From: Thecaphora thlaspeos
Taxonomy: Eukaryota; Basidiomycota; Ustilaginomycetes; Urocystidales; Glomosporiaceae
Length of the DNA: 64,000 nt
Assembly (NCBI GenBank): GCA_900291925.1
Contig: UWYS01000010.1
Span: forward strand, 620,001 to 684,000
Reading direction: 5' to 3'
A model generated the notes under the pieces. The model saw nothing but the letters and a program-made list of their open reading frames with translations. It had not been told where the DNA came from and made no database searches. Positions 30,420 through 40,301 of this stretch are shown here, one piece after another. Position numbers and translations under genes: made by a program. Position 1 is the stretch's first letter. The number at the start of each line of letters is the position of its first letter.

Positions 30420-32585
30420 ATGCCGCTCATAGACCCCCGCCGCCTCTTTGACAAGAGGGGCCTCGCCATCCCCTCGGCCGCCTCCTTCTTCGTCCCCGGA
30501 CTCCCCGACCTTCACAGTGCCGACGCAACCTCGTCATCATTGTCCTCGCCCAGCAGCAGCAGCAGCAGCAGCTCCCATCCCCTTCACATGTCGGCAGGCT
30601 ACCTTCCTGCCCGTCTTCCTCTGCGCTCCACCGACGGCGAACCAAAGGACGACGCACACCTCTACTTTCTCCTCCTCCGCGCCCGTCACACCCCGCCCAA
30701 GCGTAAGCTCATCATCTGGTTCAACGGCGGCCCCGGCTGCTCCTCATTTGACGGCGCAATGATGGAGGTCGGCGCATGGAGGCTCGACGGCAACGGCGGC
30801 CTCGTCTGGACCCAGGACGGTGGCAGCTGGAACGAATACGCAGACATCCTCTTCCTCGACCAGCCCGCCGGCACCGGCTTCAGCTACGTCAACACAAACG
30901 GCTACACCAACACCCTAACGCAGGCGGCAGACGAGGTCGTCTTCTTCCTAAAGCGTTTTGTCGAGGTCTTTCCCGAGTACAGCAGGGAGGTCGAGACAAT
31001 TTACGGCAGCACCGGCAGCGGCGTCGACGTCTACCTTGCCGGAGAGAGCTTCGCCGGCCAGTACATCCCCTACACGGCGGCCGCACTGCTACGGACGCCG
31101 CTACCTCCCGTATCGCTCAAGGGGATTGCGATCGGCAACGGCTTCATCGACCCTTGGTCGCAGTACGGCACCGAGCTCGAGGTCATGATCTCAAAGGGGC
31201 TCTGGAGCACCTCTTCGCCCGAGTACAAGAAGGTGGCCGCGCTCGCCGACCGCTGCCGCAAAATGCTCGACGACCGCAGCGCAGACCTGCACAGAGCGGT
31301 CGCCGTCTGCGACGACATCCTCCAGACCATCGTCCAGCTCAGCACAAAGAGGGAGAAGCTCACAGACAAGAAGGCGGCGGCCGAGGAGGACACCTGCATA
31401 AACATGTACGACGTCCGCCTGCGTGATACCGCGCCGGCGTGCGGCATGAATTGGCCGCCGACACTTGTGCTCACCTACGCCTACCTCGCGCGCACCGACG
31501 TCCGCCAGTCGCTCCACGTGGACAACAAGCATAAGCCCGAGGCGTGGATCGAGTGCAACAACAACGTCGGCCAAGCCATGCGCAGCGACTCGACGTCGGC
31601 ACCTTCGGTGGCGCTGCTGCCCAAGCTGCTCGAGTCCGGGCTCAAGGTGCTGCTATTCGCAGGCGAGGAGGATCTGATCTGCAACGCCATCGGCGTGCGG
31701 CGCACCGCCGAGAATCTCGAGTGGGGCGGCAAAAAGGGCTTTGGCAAGCAGCAGTCGCAGCCGTGGCTGCTCAACAACACCGAGGTCGGCTCGTGGAAGG
31801 AGGCGAGGAACCTCAGCTACGTCGGCGTAAAGGGGGCCAGCCACATGGTCGGCTTCGATGCGCCGCTGGCGAGCCACGACATGATGCTGCGCTGGATGGA
31901 GGTCGACTTCTGGAGCGTGGCCGGGCCAAACGCCCGCCTGCCCAGCCGCGTGGGGACCGGGCCGGACAGGATGATCAGTGCCAATGGTGCGACGCTCGGA
32001 AGTGCCAAGGAGGACATGGTGGCGGATTCCAAGACCAAAGAAGAGATTGCCGAGGAGGCCAAGTGGGAGGCGTACTAGTAAGTCTGGTTGTGCTGGCTGC
32101 GGGGGCTGCGGCGAATTCGCACCGGTGATCCCGTTCTACGGGCAAGCAGTGGCTGACCGCATGCAACTCTGCTTCCTTTTCTGCTCTTTGCCTCGCCCAT
32201 CTACAGCAACGCCGGCTCACTCGCACTGATTGTCCTGCTCATCGCCGTCACGTTGGGAACGTTCATCCTCCTGCGCCTTCGCCGTCAGAGGAGGCTACGC
32301 AGGGGCGGTCTGCCAAAGGATCGGCTGGGCCGCAACGGTCACCTGCGCCTGTCGAGCACCACGGAGCTGCGGACACCCGACGGTGAGGAGTTCGAGAGGC
32401 CAATGGAGCTAGAGAGACTGGTCGAAGGCGAGGAGCGGCGGAGTTTCGACGATATCGAGCAGAGGGACCAGGAGCGGATCTTTGACGTCGGCGAGGAAGA
32501 GGAGGACGACGATGACGACGAAAATGGTGATGCTGCGGACGAGGCGGGCAAAGGGGCGAGGGGCCAGAGGGGACCGGGTCATTAG
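30420..32585 (+). CDS. KEX1: Kex1-type serine carboxypeptidase, membrane-anchored
   Basis: Two exons, 30420-32077 and 32207-32585, give 678 residues. Peptidase S10 landmarks are [10 protein letters not shown] (100-109), GESFAGQY with catalytic S210, the aspartate D418 in [12 protein letters not shown] and the histidine H475 in GASHMVGFD. Exon 2 encodes one membrane span (about 556-576) and an acidic cytosolic tail, the Kex1 layout. Kex1 trims C-terminal Lys/Arg from peptides cut by Kex2 in the late Golgi. Two oddities: the N-terminus ([14 protein letters not shown]) has no hydrophobic signal peptide, so a further upstream exon may be missing from this model. Also, an in-frame TAG TAA straddles the donor, so retention of the intron would give a protein ending just before the membrane span. 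Confidence 0.92.
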
Positions 32586-33082
32586 GACGTCGTAGCGCTC
32601 GCGCCAACCTCTTGGATGCACGCTCGTACCGAACGAGCGTCTCTCGCGCTCTCTCTCACACTCACACACACACACACACACTCTCTCTCTCTCTATTTCT
32701 TTCTCTCTCATTTGCTTTAAGACGTCGACGTTGCTGACGCACCGCTCCTCGCTCCCGTATGAGACGGTGACGACGAAAGTGTGACAGAGTGCGCTTGCGG
32801 ACGCCGACCTGCTGACGTAGTGCGTTGGCCTTTGATCGGCTGGGCTTGGTCTGTACGGTGCGGGAAACACCAAATGGAGGAGAGGTGGCGGGCGCCGGGC
32901 GCGTGGGCCTCGGAAATCGGGCACGCACAGGGCGCTGGCGGGCGAGGTGGAGGCGACAAGAAGCGCGAAGTGAAGGTGAAGGTCAGGTCGTGGGCGTAGC
33001 TGCCAACGTGACGAGCATCTGCTCCCCCTCGACCACATCGACGACGATCCAACCTACAGCCGTATCGAAGCCCTTGACCGGA
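32586..33082 (+). promoter_or_regulatory. spacer upstream of the nitrilase gene with CA/CT microsatellite
   Basis: These 497 bp contain CACACA and CTCTCT tracts at about 32640-32712 and no convincing gene. The nitrilase frame is open further upstream, but the first in-frame ATG is at 33083. Confidence 0.45.
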
Positions 33083-34270
33083 ATGTCCTCCGCACCCATC
33101 CAGACACACGGCAGCATCGTTCCGCTCTCGACAAGGGACCAGCTCCACATCGCCGTGGCCCAGCTCCTCCCCGACCCGAGCGGACTCCACCACACCTCGC
33201 GATCGGTCGGCTCGCTGGAGAAACTGGAGCAGTGCGCTCACCAGGCAGCTCAGGCGGGCGCCGATATCGTCGTGTTCCCTGAGTACTTCTTGAGTGGGGC
33301 CACCCATGGTCATTGGCACGGCGTAAGGGGTGAGGACGAGGATTGCAAGGGGCAGGATGACGAGGATGGGGACCAAGAGGAGAGGGGATGGCTCGAGACG
33401 ATCAAGGAGACAGCGAAGCGGGCCGACATTGATATCGTCGCAGGGACTGTCGTCGAGGTGGCGGATGGAGAGGAGCAAGAGCGGGAGGGAAGACGACGGG
33501 AGGAAGAGACGCCGCACCGCCTCGACAAGGCTCGGAGCCGGAAGCCGCTGTACAACACGGCCTACTACGTCTCGCATGGGGGCGACGTGCTGCACCGCTA
33601 CACCAAGCAGAACCTGTGGCACCCGGAACGTGCCACGCTCTCGTCCTCGTCGCCGTCGACGCACGCCGAGCAACACCGCAGCGCAACATTTGGCATCACC
33701 ACACGGCGTGGACTGCGCCTTCGAGCGTCGATGGCCATCTGCTGGGACCTGGCCTGGTATTCTCGCTTCGAACAGATGCTCACCTCTCGGCGCACTGCGG
33801 AGAGCGCGTCGGACCTCGATGTCGAGGGACAGGCGGCAGGACCGGACGTGATACTGGTGCCGACGTGCTGGTATGCCTCGGACGGGGGTGCGGCGGCGTT
33901 GCGGTGGAACCGGAAGAGCGAGGAGGAACTGCTCAGGAACCTGTGTGCGACGAGGGCGCTCGAGACGGAATCGGTGCTGGTGATGTGCAACGTAGCGGGG
34001 CCGCGGGTATGGCAGCAGCGGATCGACGCCCTCTTGGCAGAGGCGGAGAGCGGTCAGACGGAAGAGCTACCGCTCATCGGGCTGGGTAGGTCGCTGATCG
34101 CGGCGCCGTTCAAGGGATGCGTGGCGCGGATCGAGCACGAGCACGAGGCTTTGCTGCTTCAGAGTGTCGACCTCGGCATACTCAGGGAGGCGAGGGAGGT
34201 CTACAGGAACAGGTACGACGCCGCCGAGAAGCTCAGAGATGCAGCGCCGCCGCAGACCGTCAACGGCTGA
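33083..34270 (+). CDS. nitrilase-superfamily (carbon-nitrogen) hydrolase
   Basis: A single exon of 395 residues. The Glu-Lys-Cys triad of the superfamily is visible: E67 in DIVVFPEYFLSG, K175 in RYTKQNLWHPE and C220 in SMAICWDLAWYSRF. The order and spacing fit the superfamily, enlarged by an acidic insert at about 82-100 and a second charged insert near 128-153. These enzymes hydrolyse nitriles or amides, or transfer acyl groups; the substrate cannot be read from sequence, and the WDLAW context after the cysteine does not match a branch I can name. The start is the first ATG in a longer open frame, and MSSAPIQTHGS is a plausible N-terminus. No signal peptide is present, so a cytosolic location is likely. 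Confidence 0.85.
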   Translation: MSSAPIQTHGSIVPLSTRDQLHIAVAQLLPDPSGLHHTSRSVGSLEKLEQCAHQAAQAGADIVVFPEYFLSGATHGHWHGVRGEDEDCKGQDDEDGDQEERGWLETIKETAKRADIDIVAGTVVEVADGEEQEREGRRREEETPHRLDKARSRKPLYNTAYYVSHGGDVLHRYTKQNLWHPERATLSSSSPSTHAEQHRSATFGITTRRGLRLRASMAICWDLAWYSRFEQMLTSRRTAESASDLDVEGQAAGPDVILVPTCWYASDGGAAALRWNRKSEEELLRNLCATRALETESVLVMCNVAGPRVWQQRIDALLAEAESGQTEELPLIGLGRSLIAAPFKGCVARIEHEHEALLLQSVDLGILREAREVYRNRYDAAEKLRDAAPPQTVNG

Positions 34271-35002
34271 CGCCCTGGTCGACGCAGTCAGTCAGTCAGT
34301 CAGTCAGCCTGTAGCGTAGCACGCACGCCTTCTTCAAACGATGCCCGACGGTGCGATCTCCCTCCAGGCTCACCAGTGGTGAACATGTCGATCTCGATGG
34401 CGGCAGCAAGGACGCAGAAGCTTAGGCCATGCTTGCTACATAGGGGCCTGTCAGCTAGAGTACAGGGTTGAGGGTGGGGTCAGGTGACTGCCAACCAACT
34501 TATTCCAGGTGTGCAATATGAGGCGGGCGGGAATATGACGCTGAGAGCTGGGCGGCCCATTTTGTATTTCTTGCTTCCACTTTTTGGCGTGGGCGTGCTT
34601 AGTCTTGTAACCAACGAGTAGCAGGCCAAGTGGCAGGCGAGTGGCAGGCGAGTGGCAGGGGGGGGTCTCTGTTCTGGCACCTCGCAGCCTGTCGAGGCGA
34701 CACGGGCGCGCCGCGTTACGCTGCCCCAGCCCTTGGCGCTGCTGGGCGCTGCTGTGGGCGATGCTGGCCGGCACAGCTCTGCTGGCTCTCCATGTAAAAG
34801 GCGCCCGAGCACTTAGCCTCGTCGACGGCCTTTCGAGGCCCTGCACTTTCGCTCCACCTCCTCCACCTCCCCCCCTTTCTCGACCCACCATCACCACCGT
34901 CACCACCCGCCTCGAAGCAGCCCGCCCTCCGACCTCCCGCGCCAGAACAGATCGCCCGGGCCGCTCACCCGTCGCCTCCCCCTCACGTCCGTCTCGCCCA
35001 CC
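34271..35002 (+). promoter_or_regulatory. spacer upstream of the lipin gene
   Basis: These 732 bp contain no convincing gene. They begin with GTCA units (34287-34308), hold an 11-bp AGTGGCAGGCG unit repeated at about 34629-34659 followed by eight G, and end with a CT-rich leader before the lipin ATG. Confidence 0.45.
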
Positions 35003-38000
35003 ATGCAGTACGTTGGACGTCTCGTCTCTTCCGTCTACAACACCATCACACCCAACATCAACCCGGCCACCCTCAGTGGCGCAATCGATGTCATCGTCGT
35101 AGAGAGAAAGGTCGAGGTAGAGGAAGAGGTCGAGGTAGACGCAGCAGGCTACGGACTCTCCCACGATGAGCTGCAGAAGACGGAGCAGCAGGCCTCTGGC
35201 AGCCAGGAGTCGCGCCTCGACGCCGCACAACTCTTCGAGGCGCGGCGCACAAAGAAGGTCAAGCGGCAAAAGGTCGAGTACGCCAGCACCCCCTTCCACG
35301 TCCGCTTCGGAAAGATGAGTGTCCTCCGGCCTGCCGAGAGGAAGGTGACGCTCCACCTCAACAACAGCTCCAACCCCCTCCCCTTCGCCATGAAGGTGGC
35401 AGATTCGGGCGAGGCCTTCTTTGTTCTTGAGATCGACGACCAGGAGGAGCGCGACCCGATCCCCGATGACCTCGTCACCAGCCCCATCCTCAGCGCATCG
35501 GCCAGCCCCCTCGCCTCGCCCGACTTCGAACCTTCGAAGTCGCTCGAGGACCAGCACTTTGTCCCGGCCTCATCCCCGGCGGCCGCCGACGCCAAGTCGT
35601 CCGAGGTGGAACCCCTCGACCTCGGTAAATCTAGGCTTACCGAGAGCGCGCCCGTCGGCGGTGCGGGCTCGGGACCTGACGAGGCGGACACTGACGCCCG
35701 CAGCGCCACCACGGTGCGGTCCGGCACCACGGCCGAGACCGGGATGACCACGCCCAGCCTCGGGCCATTGACGACATCGAGCAATGCCGCAGCCGGCCAG
35801 GCTACGGCCAACGCCGACGACCAGGATCCGGGCGATCTCGAAGTGCCCGGCGACTCGACCCGCACCGGCTCCGGCCCAGCGGGTGCGTCGAGCCTGCTCG
35901 ACAAGGTCGGCACCGCGGCCTCAAAGGCCAGCGGTGCCATCGGTGCCGCCGGTCGTGTCGCTGTAGGTGCAGGCGGACGCGGAAACGCCAAGCTTGAGCA
36001 AGTGGGCCGCCAGGCTTGGCGGAAGGACGGCAACAACGGTGTCGAGAGCGCTGGGATCGACGACGGCGAAGAGGCGCACCGGTACGCGCCAGATGAAGGC
36101 TGTCCGCCCGGGAAGAGGCGCCAGCAGGAGCACGACCAGGCGAACAACGGCGACGCTCCCATGACCGAGGCGCAGAGACTTGAGCAGCAGCTCATGGATC
36201 GTGCGATGGAGACGATCCGTGCCGAAGCCCAGCGAGGCGCGCCGGAGAACGCCGATGGCGACGGCGACGGCTCGGTCGCATCGCGCGAAAGCCTCGACCG
36301 CGAGACCGCCGAGGCCGAGGAGAATTATCCCAAGCCTTTTGGCAGCACGTCGGCGACCGGTCAGTCGGCCGCCACGCTCTCCAGGCAGACGCACAAGGAC
36401 CTCGACGGCAGCGGCACGCGCTCCGAGGACTTGAAGCGGGTGGAGACGTATCCCGTGGCAACCTCGCATCATGCCGAGTTCCTCGGCGGACGTAAGCTCA
36501 ACGCCGTCCCCGGTGTCGACGACGAGCACCCCATCGACCCTGCGATGGTCGATGCGCGCCTCCTAAAGGTCCGTCGACACAAGCGCGAATCGCAGCCGCA
36601 GTCCCAGCAGCGGCGTCGCGGCGAGCGCGACGTCAGCAACGACGACGACGACGAACAGAGCGTCGCGCAGTTGCGAGCCGCCCGGGGGCGAAAGGAACGT
36701 GAGTCATGCATACATAGGTGGTCTGGCGCGATGCGATAGAAGCCCTTAGCCGTCGTCGTATGCTAAAGCTGATCTTCCCGGTCCGGCCGTATACTTTCCG
36801 TGCCTTGCTACGCCCGCAGACATTCACTACATGCTGGATATGGACGGGTACAAGATGACGAGTGACGGCGAGGACTTGGCGTTCCAGGAAGGGAACCGGC
36901 TCGCCGGCGAGATGCCGCTCAGCCGCCACCACGGCGGCAACGGGAGGCACGGGCATCCGGACAAGCTCACCGGTTTGGGTCACCAGCACAAGGTCTCGCT
37001 CCCTTCCTCGTCAACCGCCTCGTTGCGGCACAGGTCCGCATCCAAGTCGCACCGATCAAGCATCTCCATGGATTACCGCAAGCAGAAGCCGAGCAAGACC
37101 CGCGATCGCAGCGGCACCCTCGGAGCTTTCGACCTCGACCTCGACAACTCGGACGAAGACAGCGCGGCCGGCCTCGATCATCACGCCGGCAGGCCGTCTG
37201 CCACCTCACGTGAGCAGGACGAGCTTTCGCTCACCCGTGATCTCGCACGCCTTGCGCGGATGAATCGCGCCTCGGAGCGCCACGATGCGGCAGCGGCTGG
37301 TGGATCGCTGGACAAGCAGAGCGGCCGCCAGGGTGGACCCATTCCGGGATCCTCCGGGCATCGTCGGCATGCTTCGCTCTCGCACGGACGCGCAACTTCA
37401 GGTCGAGCAAGCCCAGCCCTGGCGCAGCGGTCTGACGACACGTCGAGGAGCCGGCGTCGGCGTGGCCATTTCCACGAGTTCTCGCTCAGCGACACCGAGG
37501 CGGAGGTGCCGAAGGCAAAGAGCGCGTCCGGGCGCAACTCGCTCGCCAGTTCGACCGAGTCGCTCAAGGGCGGCGACTGGCGGCTGTCGCGCTTCCCGCC
37601 GGCGCTGCGCGACCTCAAGCTTCCGGGCGATGAGACCCCGCCGCAGGCGGTGCTCGACGACACTGCCACAGCGCACCTCGGCAACTCGAGCAACCTCAGC
37701 TGGCAGTGGGGCGAGCTGGCCCCTCGAGCCTCAGCCTCCGGCGTGTCTAACGCCGGTCCTCCCTCTGGCTACCGACGTACCCGCTTCGCCAGCACGGACG
37801 CTTACGAGTCGCGAGGGCACTCGACCGAGGTCGCCCAGATGCTGGGCCGGTACAGCCGCGACGACTCTGCTCTGACGGGCAGGCTAACAAGCTCAGAGTG
37901 GGAGCCCTACCTCTTCCGCCTCGAGCTCCAAGACGCCTCGCACACGTTCGAGCTGAGCCTCTGCTACAAGGAAGGCTTTGGCAGCGGCAGTGGCAGCGGC

Positions 38001-40301
38001 GCCGGCGAGGCCGACGAATACGAGTTCGGGGAGAATCGCGTCTCGTTTCAGCGCTTTGTCGACGACGAGGAGGTCGTCAATGACGAGAGGCTGGTCGTCC
38101 GGTACAACGATCGTTTCCTCACGTGGGAGAATGCGTCGACGGTGCTGGCCACGCTCTCGCTGTACCGAAAGACGCTGTCGCCCTCGGCGTCGGGCGGCCA
38201 GGCTTCGGCAGAGGGTAAGGGCGACGGTAGACAGTCGGTGACTTCCAAGGCGAGCTACTGGTCGCGCTGGTGGAGCCGGAGCGCCAAGAGCATCCCAGAC
38301 CTCAAGCAGCCGAGCGCCGAGCAAGAGGCCGGCGAGCCGACTGGCTCGTCTGCGCCTCACGACGAAAGCCTCCCACCGCCATCGGGCGGGCATCACATCG
38401 AGCGCTCGGCTATCGACTCGATCATAGAGCAGCAGCGCCTCGTTGCGACGCCGGACAGCACCGAGCCCGCCAAGAACCTCGACCAGCCTCTCTCGGAGCG
38501 GACAGATGCGGCCAAGAAGAAGGGCAAGAGCAACAAGACGTACGCCAAGACGCTGCGCCTGACTTCCGACCAGCTGAGGTCGCTCAACCTGCGCAAGGGG
38601 GCGAACACCATCACATTTTCAGTCACGTCGTCGTATTCTGGCGTCGCCACCTGCTCTGCGCGGATCTTCCTGTGGGAGGGCTCGCACAAGATCGTCGTCT
38701 CGGACATCGACGGAACCATCACCAAGTCGGATGCGCTTGGCCACGTCTTTACCATGATCGGCCGCGACTGGACCCACCTCGGCGTGGCGAAGCTGTACAC
38801 CGACATTGCGCGCAACGGCTACAGGATCATGTACCTCACTTCGCGCGCCATTGGGCAGGCCAATACGACGCGCGATTACCTCAGAGGCGTGAGGCAGAAC
38901 AACTACGTGCTGCCCGACGGGCCCGTCATCATGTCGCCCGACCGACTGATGGCGAGCCTGCATCGCGAGGTGATCCTGCGGAAGCCCGAGGTCTTCAAGA
39001 TGGCCTGCCTGCGCGACATTGCACGGCTGTTTGGCGCCGACCCGCGGACCGCGCTGGCCCAGCCGGGCGGCAACCTCTCGAACTTGGAAGGCGGTGACGA
39101 CGGCAAGGACCAGCAGAAGGGCGGCGATAGCACGGCCCGCATCGACGAGGGCGCAGGCGCCTTGGAGAGCCCGGCAGCGGGAGCGGCCACCGCCAGTCCA
39201 TCGCCCAAGGAGCAGCGCGAGCTGGAAGGTCAGTCGAGGGAGCAGCAGCAGCGGAAAAAGGCCGAGCACGCCACGCCCTTCTATGCCGGCTTCGGCAATC
39301 GCATCACCGACGCGCTCAGCTACCGCAGCGTCAACATCCCTAGCTCGCGCATCTTTACCATTGACTCGAACGGCGAGGTCAAGATGGAGCTGCTCGAGCT
39401 CGCCGGCTACAAGTCGTCCTACATCCATATGACGGACCTGGTGGACCAGATGTTCCCGCCTATCACGGCCAAGGAGGAGAAGGAGCCGCGGCGGCCCGAG
39501 TTCAACGACTTCAACTACTGGCGGCCCGAAATTGTCGACATCGAGTTGCCGCTGGACGCCGAGCTGCTCTCGCCCGAGCCCGTGTCGCCCGCGCTGTCGG
39601 CCCGCTCGGGCAAGAGCGCGCGGAGCCTCCGCAGCGTCCGGAGCGCGAAGTCCAACGGCGGCTTGAGCGGAGCGTACGACGCGGCCTCGCCCTCTCAGAC
39701 GGCGGCGAAGCCCGGACGACTGTCGCGCTTCGGCCTGGGAAGCCTCGGCCTGAGCCGGAAGGGATCGGGCTCGACGACGCTCGCTGACGGTGCGCCGCCG
39801 CGTCACTCGTCTGTGGGGCCTGGCGTGTCGGCCGAGCAGGTGGACCTCGACGAGGCGCAGAGACGCGAGGAGCGAGCGCGTTCCGCCTCTCCCGAGCTCG
39901 AGACCGCCCCTTCGTCGTCCTACGGCGGCGGCGGCGTGACGTCGTGGAGCGCGCCATGGCGCCGTCGCGGCGCGTCGCCCGAACCGGAGCGCGCGACGTC
40001 GCCGCTCGTCGGACCGAGCATCACCGCCGAGCCGGAGAGCGAGGACGAGCGCTTCTACGACTCCGAGGGCGACGACGACGACGTGTCATCGTTCGAGGGC
40101 CGGGGTCTGGGTGAAGGTGGGAGCGAGGACGAGGGTGAGGAGCTCGAATTTGGCAGGCCGTCGGAGGAGGACAAAGAGGATGACGACGAAGGAGAGGAGG
40201 AGGAAGAGGAGGGGGAGGAGTACGATGATCCGGTCCAGGAGGACGACGATGACGATCCGCTCTTGGCGACGGGAGAGATCCGGTTCGAGTGGCGCGGATG
40301 A
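35003..40301 (+). CDS. PAH1: lipin-type phosphatidate phosphatase (Pah1/Ned1 family)
   Basis: Two exons, 35003-36698 and 36820-40301, give 1,725 residues, about twice the yeast Pah1 length. The N-terminal lipin domain (1-110) starts with the amphipathic MQYVGRLVSSVYNTITPNIN and includes TPFHVRFGKMSVL. The catalytic HAD-type domain (about 1180-1335) has DIDGTITKSD (D1194, D1196), then GRDWTHLGVAKLY and YLTSRAIGQANTTRDYL. The enzyme removes phosphate from phosphatidic acid to make diacylglycerol and influences nuclear membrane growth and phospholipid gene expression. In the family the N-terminal helix binds membrane after Nem1-Spo7 dephosphorylation. The long middle region is Ser/Arg-rich and probably heavily phosphorylated. 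The acidic C-terminus resembles the Pah1 tail that contacts Nem1-Spo7. An insert of about 75 residues (1307-1380) splits the C-terminal part of the catalytic domain. Confidence 0.93.

Noticed and set aside
38619..39806. 395-codon minus-strand frame opposite lipin
   Set aside because: It is an antisense shadow of the lipin catalytic region, of biased composition and without motifs.
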